Counted from the first letter of the stretch, positions 37,349 to 45,182 are shown. The stretch: 64,000 nt of DNA from Sphingobacterium sp. SYP-B4668 (GCF_027627455.1 NZ_CP115483.1:124001-188000), one strand, 5' to 3'. Program-made: numbers and translations. The notes: generated by a model from the sequence alone, not told the origin.

Positions 37349-37394
37349 TTCATGAAGCACATAGCGTCTACCTCGTAGACGTCAGATAAAATCA

Positions 37395-37430
37395 AAAGGG
37401 TCCAGATTAATCTGGACCCTTTCTTGCTTT
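37395..37430. terminator. Very strong terminator after the response regulator
   Basis: A perfect 28-base palindrome (14-base arms beginning AAAGGGTCCAGATT) runs into TTTCTTGCTTTT. The 320 bases that follow, to the DUF892 gene at 37751, hold no convincing gene. Confidence 0.85.
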
Positions 37431-37750
37431 TGTACTTCAGCATCCTATGTTGTTTGTGTCTCTGTTTCTTTTGTCGAACAGACCGTATATCTGTTCATTT
37501 TTGGATCTACTGAAAAAGCAGTTATTATATAAGCTGTGCCCTGTTGCACGGCCCCATTTTGCTTGTTTATTATATAAACGGCCTTCGTGTTTTGTTTATT
37601 GTGGAAGGCTAGTTTTCAGGGGTTTATACTGGTGTGTTGGTGATTTTTACCTGATGTGATATGATAGGTACGTATTGTGCATGAATGGGCAAACTAACGA
37701 CTTAGGTCGACGTTATTATACTATAATTACACTCATAAAAATAGAAAGTT

Positions 37751-38272
37751 ATGGCAGCAAGAAACACCAACGGCAACATGCCCAATGCGCATCTCCACGA
37801 ATTATTTGTAGACGAATTGAAAGATATTCTCGGAGCAGAAAGGCAACTTTTAAAAGGCCTGAAGAAGTTGGCCACCACCGCGCAAAATCAGAAATTACAA
37901 CAGGCATTCGAGACGCATTATGAGCAGACCGAGGGACATATCGACCGATTGAAATCCGTATTCTCTACACTGGGGATGACGCCCAGAGGTAAAAAATGTA
38001 AGGCAATGGAAGGGCTTCTAAAGGAAGCGGAAGAAATTGCTGATGAATTTGAGGATAGCCCAGAAGTGCTAGACGCAGCCTTGATTGCTGCAGCGCAAAA
38101 GGTAGAGCATTATGAGATAGCGAGTTACGGATGTTTAGTGACTTATGCTAGGCTTATGGAGCATACAGAGGCTGAGGAACTCTTGGCTACCACACTTGCC
38201 GAAGAAAAAGACACGGATGTGTTGCTCACGACCATCGCGATGAAAGAGGCCAATACGGGCCAAGTGGCTTAA
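37751..38272 (+). CDS. DUF892 ferritin-like protein (YciE/YciF family)
   Basis: A 173-aa four-helix protein. The opening LHELFVDELKDILGAERQLLKGLKKLA and the later HYEIASYGCLVTYARLM are diagnostic of DUF892. The helices carry Glu and His positions (for example Glu28, Glu in the EHYEIASYG stretch) able to bind a metal pair. E. coli YciE and YciF are made under osmotic and stationary-phase stress. A single-gene unit with its own terminator. Confidence 0.92.
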   Translation: MAARNTNGNMPNAHLHELFVDELKDILGAERQLLKGLKKLATTAQNQKLQQAFETHYEQTEGHIDRLKSVFSTLGMTPRGKKCKAMEGLLKEAEEIADEFEDSPEVLDAALIAAAQKVEHYEIASYGCLVTYARLMEHTEAEELLATTLAEEKDTDVLLTTIAMKEANTGQVA

Positions 38273-38307
38273 AACATTCTTATCTCTCCATAAATTAGTG
38301 ATTACAG

Positions 38308-38344
38308 CTGTAGCCCTTCCATCGTGAAGGGCTGCAGTTTTTTT
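38308..38344 (+). terminator. Rho-independent terminator after the DUF892 gene
   Basis: A 12-bp stem (CTGTAGCCCTTC / GAAGGGCTGCAG, one wobble, 6-base loop) followed by seven T; the T tract overlaps the stop codon of the opposing lipid kinase gene. Confidence 0.9.
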
Positions 38345-39254
38345 AAGATAATCTGTTAATCATAAATTGAAGCACATCTTCTCGCACCTCCATCAATACG
38401 GGATTTTTGAGCGGAAGCACCAATTCATCATCTACATGCATATACGGACCATCACATTCAATGGTGAGTGCTTTAGCTTTAAAAGTCTTCCAGGTAAATG
38501 ATACATCTCGGCCTTTTATCAACAGTTGGATATAGGTTGCAAACTCCTCACGCTGATTTTCCTCAATAAGGACCACATTAAAAAGGCCATCATCCATTGT
38601 TGCTTCTGGAGATAAAACTAGGTTGGGGCCTATCGATGGAATATTCATCACTTCCAGTAAAAGGCATTTCCCTTCATGCACACCACCATCAGCTTTAATG
38701 ATGTACTTTTCGGCCTGCGCATGTAGTACAATATCGTGGAGCAGTTCTAATGCAAGGACTAGTTCGTCCTCGGCGTTCTCGACCTCCTTTTTATCAAGTT
38801 CATCCATCCGTTGCATCAAATTGGGGAATAGCCCATAGCCAGCACCTTCTAAAAAAAAGTCGGTCGCGTCTGCATTTTTAATCACACCCACATCAAATCG
38901 TTGGATTTCACTTTTTTTCCATTTTTTGATATGCTTGCTATACTTGAGTGTACTGTCAATTCCCAGTGCACGAGATAAATTATTGGCTGTTCCCATGGGC
39001 AATATTGCCAAAGGGATTTTTTTCGCTAGTGCGTTGCGGAGTACCAATTCTTTGACCACCCTTCTGACGGTCCCATCGCCACCCGCTATTACCGCAAAAT
39101 CGGCTTGATCTAATTGTTGTTTCCAACTATCATCCTTTTTGACCGAACAATAGACACAACTGTATTCTTCTTTCTCTATGGCCTGGACCAAGTCGGCCTT
39201 CAGATGGTCTTCGTCTCCGGCCCCCGGATTGTGCAATAAAAGTGCTTGTCTCAT
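38343..39254 (-). CDS. Diacylglycerol/lipid kinase family protein (YegS/DagK type)
   Basis: A 303-aa protein with the DAGK catalytic motif GGDGTVRRVV (58-67) and LPMGTANNLSRALGI (partly) of the nucleotide site. The C-terminal beta-domain includes PEATMDDGLFNVVLI. Members phosphorylate diacylglycerol, sphingoid or other lipids with ATP at the membrane surface. Sphingobacteria make sphingolipids, so a sphingoid substrate is conceivable but not shown. Divergent from surE. Confidence 0.88.
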   Translation of the reverse strand: MRQALLLHNPGAGDEDHLKADLVQAIEKEEYSCVYCSVKKDDSWKQQLDQADFAVIAGGDGTVRRVVKELVLRNALAKKIPLAILPMGTANNLSRALGIDSTLKYSKHIKKWKKSEIQRFDVGVIKNADATDFFLEGAGYGLFPNLMQRMDELDKKEVENAEDELVLALELLHDIVLHAQAEKYIIKADGGVHEGKCLLLEVMNIPSIGPNLVLSPEATMDDGLFNVVLIEENQREEFATYIQLLIKGRDVSFTWKTFKAKALTIECDGPYMHVDDELVLPLKNPVLMEVREDVLQFMINRLS

Positions 39255-39330
39255 GGTTTACCTTTATACATAAACATTTGCAAGGTCCATTTGTTGTTAT
39301 AGTATACGAAATATTTATCTGCTGAAAACT

Positions 39331-40068
39331 ATGAGAATCTTGATAACGAATGACGATGGTATATATAGCCCAGGAATAGCTGCTCTAGCAAAGGTGGCCA
39401 AGAAATTTGGACAGGTAAAGGTGGTAGCCCCCGATGTCGAGCAGTCGTCCATGGGACACGCCGTGACCCATTCGCGTCCATTAAGCTATAAAAAGTCACC
39501 TATAGAGTTTCAAGATATAGAAGCCTACCGGGTAAATGGTACCCCTGCTGATTGTGTGGCCATGGGTACCCACCTGTGGAGCGATGTAGATGTTGTCTTG
39601 TCGGGAATCAATATGGGTCCTAATTTAGGCAACTCTATGTGGCATTCGGGTACATTGGCCGCCGCGAAGCAAGCGGTGCTTTTTGGTATCAAGGGTATTG
39701 CCTTGAGCACCCCCGTAGGCAAGACTGAGCCTGATTTTGAAGCGTTGGAGTCGTATGTGGAGCAGGTATTGGAGTTGCTCTTGCCCAATATCGAGCTCGC
39801 TTTATATAATGTCAATTTCCCGCCCCATCCAACAGATATCGTATGGACGCGACAGTCCGTACGGCTATACGACGGCACTATTATACCGGGTACCGACCCC
39901 ATGGGCCGCAAGCATTATTGGTTTACCGTATCGCCACTCGAAGCTGCCGATGAAGGTACCGATCGATGGGCAGTTGAAAATGACTTGGTCTCTATTACTC
40001 CCTTACGACTCGATTTGACCGATGAAGCGACCTTGGCCGACAAACTGAAAAATACGAAGGGTAAATAG
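39331..40068 (+). CDS. surE: 5'/3'-nucleotidase SurE
   Basis: A 245-aa nucleotidase. The N-terminal metal site is ITNDDG with Asp8 and Asp9; further ligands are in the QSSMGHAVT loop and Asn in SGINMGPNLG. SurE hydrolyses nucleoside monophosphates and short polyphosphate and helps stationary-phase survival in E. coli. In other bacteria it sits with pcm and rpoS; here it is next to a lipid kinase and a small lipoprotein gene 26 bases downstream. Confidence 0.95.
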   Translation: MRILITNDDGIYSPGIAALAKVAKKFGQVKVVAPDVEQSSMGHAVTHSRPLSYKKSPIEFQDIEAYRVNGTPADCVAMGTHLWSDVDVVLSGINMGPNLGNSMWHSGTLAAAKQAVLFGIKGIALSTPVGKTEPDFEALESYVEQVLELLLPNIELALYNVNFPPHPTDIVWTRQSVRLYDGTIIPGTDPMGRKHYWFTVSPLEAADEGTDRWAVENDLVSITPLRLDLTDEATLADKLKNTKGK

Positions 40069-40094
40069 CAGATACACCAAAATAACGATAGGAG

Positions 40095-40376
40095 ATGAAA
40101 AACGTAGTCCTACTAATAAGCATATTCGCTCTTCCCCTGATGTGGTATTCCTGTGGCGGTAATCGCGACGGCCAAACTACTGATATGGCCGATACGGCAC
40201 ACCAACACCTCGATAAGAATACCGGCGTGCCACTGAATGATCTGCGACGGAGTGATACGATTGATACCCCAGCAGCCAAGCCCGAAGGGAGCAGTGGTGT
40301 ACCGTTAGACAACATTGACCGAGATAAGACAGACGATACTGTTGGGAAATCCACCGTCCCGAGATCCGCTGAATAA
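40095..40376 (+). CDS. Small lipoprotein with an internal duplication
   Basis: A 93-aa protein with a signal peptide ending in WYSCGG, a plausible though imperfect lipobox. The mature part is hydrophilic and holds two related blocks, TGVPLNDLRRSDTIDT and SGVPLDNIDRDKTDDT. No family recognised. It follows surE by 26 bases in the same direction and may share its transcript. It resembles in style the small lipoprotein at 51264. Confidence 0.7.
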   Translation: MKNVVLLISIFALPLMWYSCGGNRDGQTTDMADTAHQHLDKNTGVPLNDLRRSDTIDTPAAKPEGSSGVPLDNIDRDKTDDTVGKSTVPRSAE

Positions 40377-40407
40377 CACCGTTTCGGAGCAATGATAATC
40401 AGTAATT

Positions 40408-40680
40408 TCATCCCGAAGTATTCAGCGCATGTCGGCCACTTCTATTATTTTTCCAATTTTGGTATGCCTCCTTCAGACAATGTCCACATGGACGGTAATT
40501 ATTTTGCTGGGCATCTTCGATTGATGTAAAGAAAACTCGGTTTTCCCGTTTCATACGTTTGCCGGAGGTACAGCCCAATAATCCATATATTCTCAATTTT
40601 CGATTTCCACCAAAGCGGATTTCTTGCCTTCGGATTTTGCTCCGTAAATCGTTGTCTCGAATTTCGGTATGCTGGACCAT
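40408..40680 (-). CDS. Small Ada-like metal-binding protein
   Basis: A 90-aa protein similar to the N-terminal zinc domain of Ada: GLLGCTSGKRMKRENRVFF and NYRPCGHC. In Ada four cysteines bind zinc and one (Cys38) takes methyl groups from phosphotriesters. Here Cys37, Cys65 and Cys68 are kept, but the second cysteine position is Lys41. So zinc binding with three Cys, or another ligand, is implied, and methyl transfer is doubtful. It starts 3 bases after the end of the 2OG-oxygenase gene, clearly one unit. Confidence 0.75.
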   Translation of the reverse strand: MVQHTEIRDNDLRSKIRRQEIRFGGNRKLRIYGLLGCTSGKRMKRENRVFFTSIEDAQQNNYRPCGHCLKEAYQNWKNNRSGRHALNTSG

Positions 40681-40683
40681 ACC

Positions 40684-41397
40684 CTAACTTATCGCATCAT
40701 GAAAGATAATACCCAGGGTATATCTTTCGCCGGTCTTTACCTCACTAACTCCATGCTTCATGTTGACACGATAGTAGCCCTTTATTCCCTTTTCGGGTTT
40801 GAAGTTTGTCGTGAAAATAAGCACATCGCCCTTCTTTGGTGTCAAGACAATGGCTTTGGATTGCGCTCTCGGAATTTGTTGCGTTAACACCAATTCGCCC
40901 CCGGTAAAATCTTGATCCGGCTCGGTCAGCATCAGCACGATTTGAATAGGGAAATAGACATCGCCATAGAGATCTTGATGCAGGGTGTTGAAGCCTCCTG
41001 GCCCATATTTTAGGATTAGGACAGTAGCTTGCTGTTGACCATTTTCATGGCATTGTTCTAATAGTTCTGCGTGGCGCGACGGGAACCGTGTGCCTATATT
41101 TAATACGTTGAACCAAGCGTTCGCAATCGGTACAAGTTTCGGATAAATACGTGTTCGGATTTCATCAATGACAGCAGGCAATGGATACTTGAAGTATTTA
41201 TATTCACCTAATCCAAATCGATACCGTTCCATTACCACTGTTTTTCTGTACGTTGCAGGATTATTATATTCGGCTTTCAACGTCTCGCATTGCTGGTCGG
41301 TCAATAAGTTTGATAAAATGGCATATCCGTTTTGATGCATTGTTTCGGCTATTCTTTGCCAGTCTGCAGTTTCTATTCTTTGGATGATATCTTGCAT
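40684..41397 (-). CDS. 2-oxoglutarate/Fe(II)-dependent oxygenase
   Basis: A 237-aa protein with the double-stranded beta-helix iron site: His and Asp in LHQDLYGD (about 153-160), the distal His in NMKHGVSEV (about 214-222) and the 2OG-binding Arg in GERYTLGI. It looks like the COG3826/PKHD-type group rather than classic AlkB. Because its gene is coupled to an Ada-like zinc-domain gene, a role in repair of alkylated nucleic acid or in protein hydroxylation are both possible; neither is shown. Confidence 0.82.
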   Translation of the reverse strand: MQDIIQRIETADWQRIAETMHQNGYAILSNLLTDQQCETLKAEYNNPATYRKTVVMERYRFGLGEYKYFKYPLPAVIDEIRTRIYPKLVPIANAWFNVLNIGTRFPSRHAELLEQCHENGQQQATVLILKYGPGGFNTLHQDLYGDVYFPIQIVLMLTEPDQDFTGGELVLTQQIPRAQSKAIVLTPKKGDVLIFTTNFKPEKGIKGYYRVNMKHGVSEVKTGERYTLGIIFHDAIS

Positions 41398-41564
41398 GTA
41401 TTTTTTTGGTTTTGACTATACGTTGCTGTATGTGGATTGTCGGAGGCTCGTGGCCCCATGTCTCATAAGGCATCCGATAGTACAAATCTCTAAAAATAGG
41501 AGGGGACATAAAATCCGATATATGCTATCTTTAGGAGAAACCATGCTAAAAATGTAATATATAG

Positions 41565-42185
41565 TTACTTTATTGCTTCAATAGACTCAATCCACACACC
41601 GTTAAAGCAATCATCCATACACCCTTTCATGCCGTAACCGACGGCCGATATCATACCCTTATTTTCTGTTTTAAAGGTAATGCTCGCATTCTCTCGGTAT
41701 TTGAGCCAATCGGACTTAGCCTTTTCATAAATATCGTCCAAGGTGTAAAGCGGACTAGCAGAAGAATAGTGGGTCGGTTTTGTCCCTAATTCGCCCGACT
41801 TTTCAATCCATTGTAACGTTTCAAGAAAATCAATACCCGTTTCTTTAAAGAAGTCTTCTTTGGTCGTCTTTCGGTTTTTCAGTATTTGATCCACTTCCGT
41901 GGTTGACCAGCCACTTTCAGGTCGTAAGATACCTTCATAGATTTTGTAATAAAAATCGCGCGCTACGACCTTGCCTTCCTTCACTGTAAGTGTAGTCTGC
42001 CAGGAAGAGGCTATCCAACTATATCCGGTTAGGGTATATTTATAGCTATTGTTGCTTGATTTCTTGAAGGTTTGCCATTTGTCAAAGCTTCGGTCAAATT
42101 CATTCGCATATGAAAAATCATCTTTTCTACAGCTTGAAAATAAGGAAAGAGTGAGCAAAGCCCATAGTAAAATTTTGTAGGTCAT
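41565..42185 (-). CDS. Lipoprotein of unknown function
   Basis: A 206-aa protein with a signal peptide ending in the lipobox LFSSC. The region FDKWQTFKKSSNNSYKYTLTGYSW followed by WQTTLTVKEGKVVARDF resembles DUF6174-type lipoproteins only loosely. Two cysteine pairs near the C-terminus (GMKGCMDDCFNG) may form a disulfide. No partner genes are evident; 890 bases without a protein gene follow on its upstream side. Confidence 0.7.
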   Translation of the reverse strand: MTYKILLWALLTLSLFSSCRKDDFSYANEFDRSFDKWQTFKKSSNNSYKYTLTGYSWIASSWQTTLTVKEGKVVARDFYYKIYEGILRPESGWSTTEVDQILKNRKTTKEDFFKETGIDFLETLQWIEKSGELGTKPTHYSSASPLYTLDDIYEKAKSDWLKYRENASITFKTENKGMISAVGYGMKGCMDDCFNGVWIESIEAIK

Positions 42186-42323
42186 AGTCTTGGTGTATTT
42201 TAAAAGTTATTATCCATAAAACGAGACACATAAGGTGATTGCTACAGAAAGTTCGGTCATTTCGAACGTTGTTTCGTCCATCTGTAATCCTTTTTCTCCA
42301 TTACTTTTGGGACGTTCAATAGT

Positions 42324-42360
42324 TGTCCTATACGGCGGACTTTCGATTCCGTATAGGACA
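42324..42360. repeat. Perfect 12-bp inverted repeat
   Basis: TGTCCTATACGG and CCGTATAGGACA with a 13-base loop. No T tract on either side. Confidence 0.85.
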
Positions 42361-42459
42361 GTGATGATAGCAAGTGTCTGGGAACTGTGCCGAATGCCCT
42401 TTGTAGTATGGTAGATTTAGCCATTTGTAAGACAAGGTAGAGCAAGGGAGGGCACAGGC

Positions 42460-42487
42460 GCGGCATAGGTAAGGATACCTATGCCGC
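42460..42487. repeat. Perfect 12-bp inverted repeat with 4-base loop
   Basis: GCGGCATAGGTA, loop AGGA, TACCTATGCCGC. An ideal RNA stem-loop. A third, weaker pair (GGCGGTA/TACCGCC) lies at 42523-42548. Confidence 0.85.
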
Positions 42488-42655
42488 TGGGACATCGAAG
42501 ATAAGGTCGCGGCTATAGAAGGGGCGGTACATATCAAAGCATACCGCCAAATGAAGTGGATGGCGTGATGACCAAGAGGATAGGGCAATAACCAGGTGCA
42601 TAAGACTAGACATAGTCAGTGTCAAATCAAGACTAAATTATACAATAAGCTATCG

Positions 42656-42688
42656 TTTACATAGGGTTAACATAGCCTTTACATAGCC
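42656..42688 (+). repeat. Three tandem 11-bp repeats (TTWACATAGSS)
   Basis: TTTACATAGGG, TTAACATAGCC and TTTACATAGCC follow each other without gaps, one per helical turn. ATAGCCTAG follows directly, and a single ACATAG lies at 42610. Confidence 0.8.
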
Positions 42689-42933
42689 ATAGCCTAGTCT
42701 TTAGCTAAGTAAAAGCTACATTAAGGTTAATTAAAACATATATTAAAACCGAATTTGGTGTTAACTACTTCTCCTTTTTCTTAAAATCCATAGTCTCTCA
42801 ACACTATTGTTCAAAGATTTCCCCCAGAAAGCGCAAATATTTTATGTGAGGTGCTAAACAATATGTTCAGTTTGGTGTTTTATGTGCATACGGTCAGCAG
42901 CGTCTCTCAACGCTCAAAAATTAGGTTAACACA

Positions 42934-42969
42934 TATAGCGGGATGTCATACTCCCGCTATATTTTTATT
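42934..42969 (+). terminator. Orphan rho-independent terminator
   Basis: Stem TATAGCGGGA / TCCCGCTATA (10 bp, 8-base loop) followed by TTTTTATT. No protein gene precedes it on the plus strand, so it may end a non-coding RNA. Confidence 0.8.
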
Positions 42970-43008
42970 GGGGCCAGCCTTGACCGAATTTATCTAAAAA
43001 TGGAACGA

Positions 43009-43041
43009 TGAAAATAGAAAAGCCACCTCCTAAGAGGCGGC
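43009..43041 (-). terminator. Terminator for the minus-strand gene at 43080-43601
   Basis: On the minus strand GCCGCCTC/GAGGTGGC (8 bp, 4-base loop, one wobble) is followed by TTTTCTATTTTC. Confidence 0.75.
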
Positions 43042-43079
43042 CCACCAGCGTTTCTATTAACATCAAAAAATCTAAAAAA

Positions 43080-43601
43080 TTATGATCTTCCGCTGATTTC
43101 TTTATCGGATCGATAATATACCCATCCTTGGAGATTTTCCGTTTCCTTGGGATTTGTCAAATCGATCAACGTCAGGATATCTAGATTGAATAATAAAATG
43201 CTCTCTTCGTTCAATTCGCGAATGGGATAGTAGATGGCGTTGTCATTGGGCAGATCGATATTACCCTGCAGGGCAATATATTGTTCAGCTAATAAATTGT
43301 CAATCAGCGTATCCGTGACTGCATTGAGGTAACGCATCATTTTGCTGATCCACTTCAGCTCCTCTTCTACATATGTAGGGTAGTGTTCGCGGGTGAATTC
43401 CAGAATCATCTGCTCCCCTTCAAGGTCTAATCCATCTCGGATCATCCGCAATCCCATGCTCCTGGCTTCTTCTTGATAATAATCCTCCCCATATACAAAC
43501 TGTATCTCGCCAGCAATAGGGCTAGCTTCGATTTTGGCGCGCAAGGCCATTTGACGGTTGCGCAGCTCGTGGATATAATCATATGTCAGGTCCATAGGCA
43601 A
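43080..43601 (-). CDS. Hypothetical helical protein
   Basis: A 173-aa acidic, mostly helical protein without signal peptide or membrane segment. I recognise no family. Visible features are an N-terminal heptad-like stretch (TYDYIHELRNRQMALRAKIEA), several aromatic-acidic patches such as FVYGEDYYQEEA, and a C-terminal LTLIDLTNPKETENLQGWVYYRSD. The start may be Met1 or Met3. It has its own terminator and lies 85 bases after the DUF4142 gene in the same direction. Confidence 0.65.
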   Translation of the reverse strand: MPMDLTYDYIHELRNRQMALRAKIEASPIAGEIQFVYGEDYYQEEARSMGLRMIRDGLDLEGEQMILEFTREHYPTYVEEELKWISKMMRYLNAVTDTLIDNLLAEQYIALQGNIDLPNDNAIYYPIRELNEESILLFNLDILTLIDLTNPKETENLQGWVYYRSDKEISGRS

Positions 43602-43686
43602 AGGTGAAAGATAAGGGGACCAAAGTAGCGTTCTTTGGACCCCTAGCTGTAAAAGATAGTGAAGTGAAAAATATATAAAAATTAAC

Positions 43687-44286
43687 TTACCGTTTTGGTA
43701 AGGGTTTTTTATGTGTCGTGTCTTTTGGATTCGGGACCGAGTCGCGTATGTCGGTGCTCATCTTAGTCGGCTTGAAAGTTTTAATCTGATCAAGATGACT
43801 TTGAAAGCCCGGTATCTTTTCATTGGCGAATTGTTTTAATTCATTGTCGGTGGTCGCATTGCCTTCAGCAGCTTGTTTAAAAAGCTCGATGGCTTCTGTA
43901 TGTGTCTGGGCCATCAAATCGGCATAAAGCTGATCGAAAGAAGCTGCATCTGCATCATTCAGTTGTTGGATCATTTGCTCGTATTTCTGGTCATCTGCCT
44001 TTCCAAGTTCCCAATTTTTTTGTTGCACGAGGGTGGTCAATTGTTCACCAGCCGCGGTATGATCGCTGACCATCATTTGCGCATAGTGCTTTATGGTCTC
44101 GTTTTGAGATTTTTGAAGGGCTATATTAGCCGCCTGGATTTCGAAGGCATTTCTGGCCATGGCTTTGGCCGCAAAATCTAAGTCCCCCCTTTGGGGCTGC
44201 ACTGCCGTGCTGTCTTGTGCCTGCACCTGGAATGTAACCAGTACATAGGCTAGACATAAGCTGAGGGTTTTGAGAATAGTTTTCAT
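43687..44286 (-). CDS. DUF4142 periplasmic protein
   Basis: A 199-aa secreted protein. The signal peptide ends near QVQAQ (no lipobox). The DUF4142 ferritin-like helical bundle (about 36-170) shows FAAKAMARNAFEIQAANIALQKS, YAQMMVSDHTAAGEQL and FDQLYADLMAQTHTEAIELF. The tail is Pro/Lys-rich. DUF4142 proteins are widespread in stress-linked regions; their activity is unknown. A 17-base motif shared with the 45918 promoter lies upstream at 44517-44533. Confidence 0.85.
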   Translation of the reverse strand: MKTILKTLSLCLAYVLVTFQVQAQDSTAVQPQRGDLDFAAKAMARNAFEIQAANIALQKSQNETIKHYAQMMVSDHTAAGEQLTTLVQQKNWELGKADDQKYEQMIQQLNDADAASFDQLYADLMAQTHTEAIELFKQAAEGNATTDNELKQFANEKIPGFQSHLDQIKTFKPTKMSTDIRDSVPNPKDTTHKKPLPKR

Positions 44287-44307
44287 AGTGCGAATATTTT
44301 AAAAATG

Positions 44308-44418
44308 TTATCGATTCGTTCTGCTGCAATGTCTTGCGCCCGCTTGGCCTCTATATCGCATAATCAGATGTAATGCAAGGATGATAAAGAGTATTCCGAA
44401 AATGATGGACATAAACAT
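44308..44418 (-). CDS. Possible small membrane protein (36 aa)
   Basis: A short frame opening MFMSIIFGILFIILALHLIM, one clear membrane helix, followed by a basic tail with RYRGQAGARH. It ends 21 bases before the DUF4142 start in the same direction and could be its upstream operon partner. No Shine-Dalgarno site, and a hydrophobic short frame can occur by chance, so support is modest. Start could be Met1 or Met3. Confidence 0.35.
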   Translation of the reverse strand: MFMSIIFGILFIILALHLIMRYRGQAGARHCSRTNR

Positions 44419-44516
44419 AAGCTATCAATTTAACGTACTATTCAAAAAACAACCGATTGGGGACGATGTTTGTAGTTCGTTGTATTTCAGGTATTAAACA
44501 TTTTATTTGTGATTTT

Positions 44517-44533
44517 ATACGCGGAGGTAGGAT
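44517..44533 (-). promoter_or_regulatory. Shared motif ATCCTAnnnCCGCGTAT
   Basis: On the minus strand this 17-base sequence matches, outside the 3-base centre, a site at 45823-45839. It lies about 100 bases before the small membrane frame and 230 before DUF4142. Confidence 0.5.
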
Positions 44534-44588
44534 AAAAATCGCAGCTTGAACAAGTAAAGCTGGCAAGGAGAACACCACGAAAGGAAGC

Positions 44589-44625
44589 AAAAAAAACCAC
44601 CTATCTGCTGTAAAAGATAGATGGT
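44589..44625 (-). terminator. Terminator for the 36-aa gene at 44663-44773
   Basis: On the minus strand a 10-bp stem (ACCATCTATC / GATAGGTGGT, one wobble, 10-base loop) is followed by seven T. It begins 38 bases after the small gene's stop. Confidence 0.85.
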
Positions 44626-44662
44626 CTAAAAGTATATAGTTGTATAAAGCGCTCGGGTGTGA

Positions 44663-44773
44663 CTAGTCCTCATCTTCATTCTTAGACTCGGGAGTCTCTA
44701 GTATAGCCATGAGTAATAGATAATATCCTTTTTCCAGTCCAAGTTTTGCTGCGTTGATTTCAGTAGTTTTCAT
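44663..44773 (-). CDS. Small 36-aa protein of unknown function
   Basis: Codes for MKTTEINAAKLGLEKGYYLL followed by a short hydrophobic stretch (LMAILE) and a very acidic tail with SKNEDED. Support comes from position: a free-standing frame in a long gap, followed at once by a strong terminator on the same strand. The amphipathic N-terminal helix and acidic end do not match a RiPP leader I know (no GG site). No Shine-Dalgarno site, which is normal here. Function unknown. Confidence 0.6.
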   Translation of the reverse strand: MKTTEINAAKLGLEKGYYLLLMAILETPESKNEDED

Positions 44774-44970
44774 TGTAATGTTTTTTTGGGTTTAATATTC
44801 TATTAGTAACTCATGCTATACTGTGCAAAAGTGGTGCAAAATATAAGGTTCTTCGCTAGATTAGATACGTTTTTCTTGATTTTTTTATTGCATAAATAGC
44901 TGTTTATTAGTGTTTTGTGTGTGTATTTTCAAATGTGGGTTTACTAATTTCTTCAGATGCTTCGCTCCCA
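44774..44970. other. AT-rich upstream region of the 36-aa gene
   Basis: About 200 bases without a gene. On the minus strand ATATTTTG at 44837-44844 is one base from the -7 consensus and lies about 64 bases before the small gene. Otherwise nothing is recognised. Confidence 0.4.
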
Positions 44971-44998
44971 AAAAACTGTCTACTAAAATAGACAGTTT
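44971..44998 (-). terminator. Second, AT-rich terminator-like hairpin
   Basis: Perfect 10-bp stem AAACTGTCTA / TAGACAGTTT with a 6-base loop; on the minus strand it is followed by further T. With the hairpin at 45028-45061 it forms a tandem stop for the DUF2383 transcript. Confidence 0.6.
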
Positions 44999-45027
44999 CG
45001 CTATCTAAACGAGTGATGGCAACTATT

Positions 45028-45061
45028 AAAAAAGCCCGTCGTGCATGCGCAAGACGGGCTT
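45028..45061 (-). terminator. Rho-independent terminator for the DUF2383 gene
   Basis: Perfect 9-bp stem AAGCCCGTC / GACGGGCTT (12-base loop); on the minus strand the arm runs into six T. Confidence 0.85.
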
Positions 45062-45182
45062 AAACACTAAGGTAATGAAGACTTAATATGGAAGGATTGC
45101 CCAGGTACTGCGAAGTCGCCTTCGAAATCGACTCTCGGTAAATAGCCGCTCACAGGTGCCCTGTCGTAGCAATCCTTCTGCC

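Larger units (their letters stand above)
42186..43079. other. 894-base region without a protein gene, rich in hairpins and short iterons
   Basis: No frame here looks coding. It contains perfect inverted repeats at 42324-42360 and 42460-42487, a weaker one at 42523-42548, three tandem 11-mers at 42656-42688, and a rho-independent terminator at 42934-42969 on the plus strand that has no gene before it. The part at 42300-42560 is richer in G and C than the AT-rich part after 42600. This suggests one or more structured RNAs or the relic of an element. Confidence 0.5.

Noticed and set aside
37447..37659. A 70-codon plus-strand frame after the response-regulator terminator
   Set aside because: Cys/Leu/Phe-rich translation with no family, no ribosome site, in a typical AT-rich spacer.
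41146..41155. AATACGTGTT copy inside the 2OG-oxygenase gene
   Set aside because: It lies within coding sequence far from a start, so it is treated as chance and not as a regulatory site.
42257..42588. Two overlapping minus-strand frames of 69 and 86 codons
   Set aside because: Composition rich in Cys, His and Ser without domain signs, and both pass through perfect hairpins; they look like chance frames across structured DNA.
42758..42933. GTGTTAAC inverted ends that might mark a small mobile element
   Set aside because: Arms are only 8 bp, no target-site duplication was seen, and GTTAAC is itself palindromic, so chance is likely.
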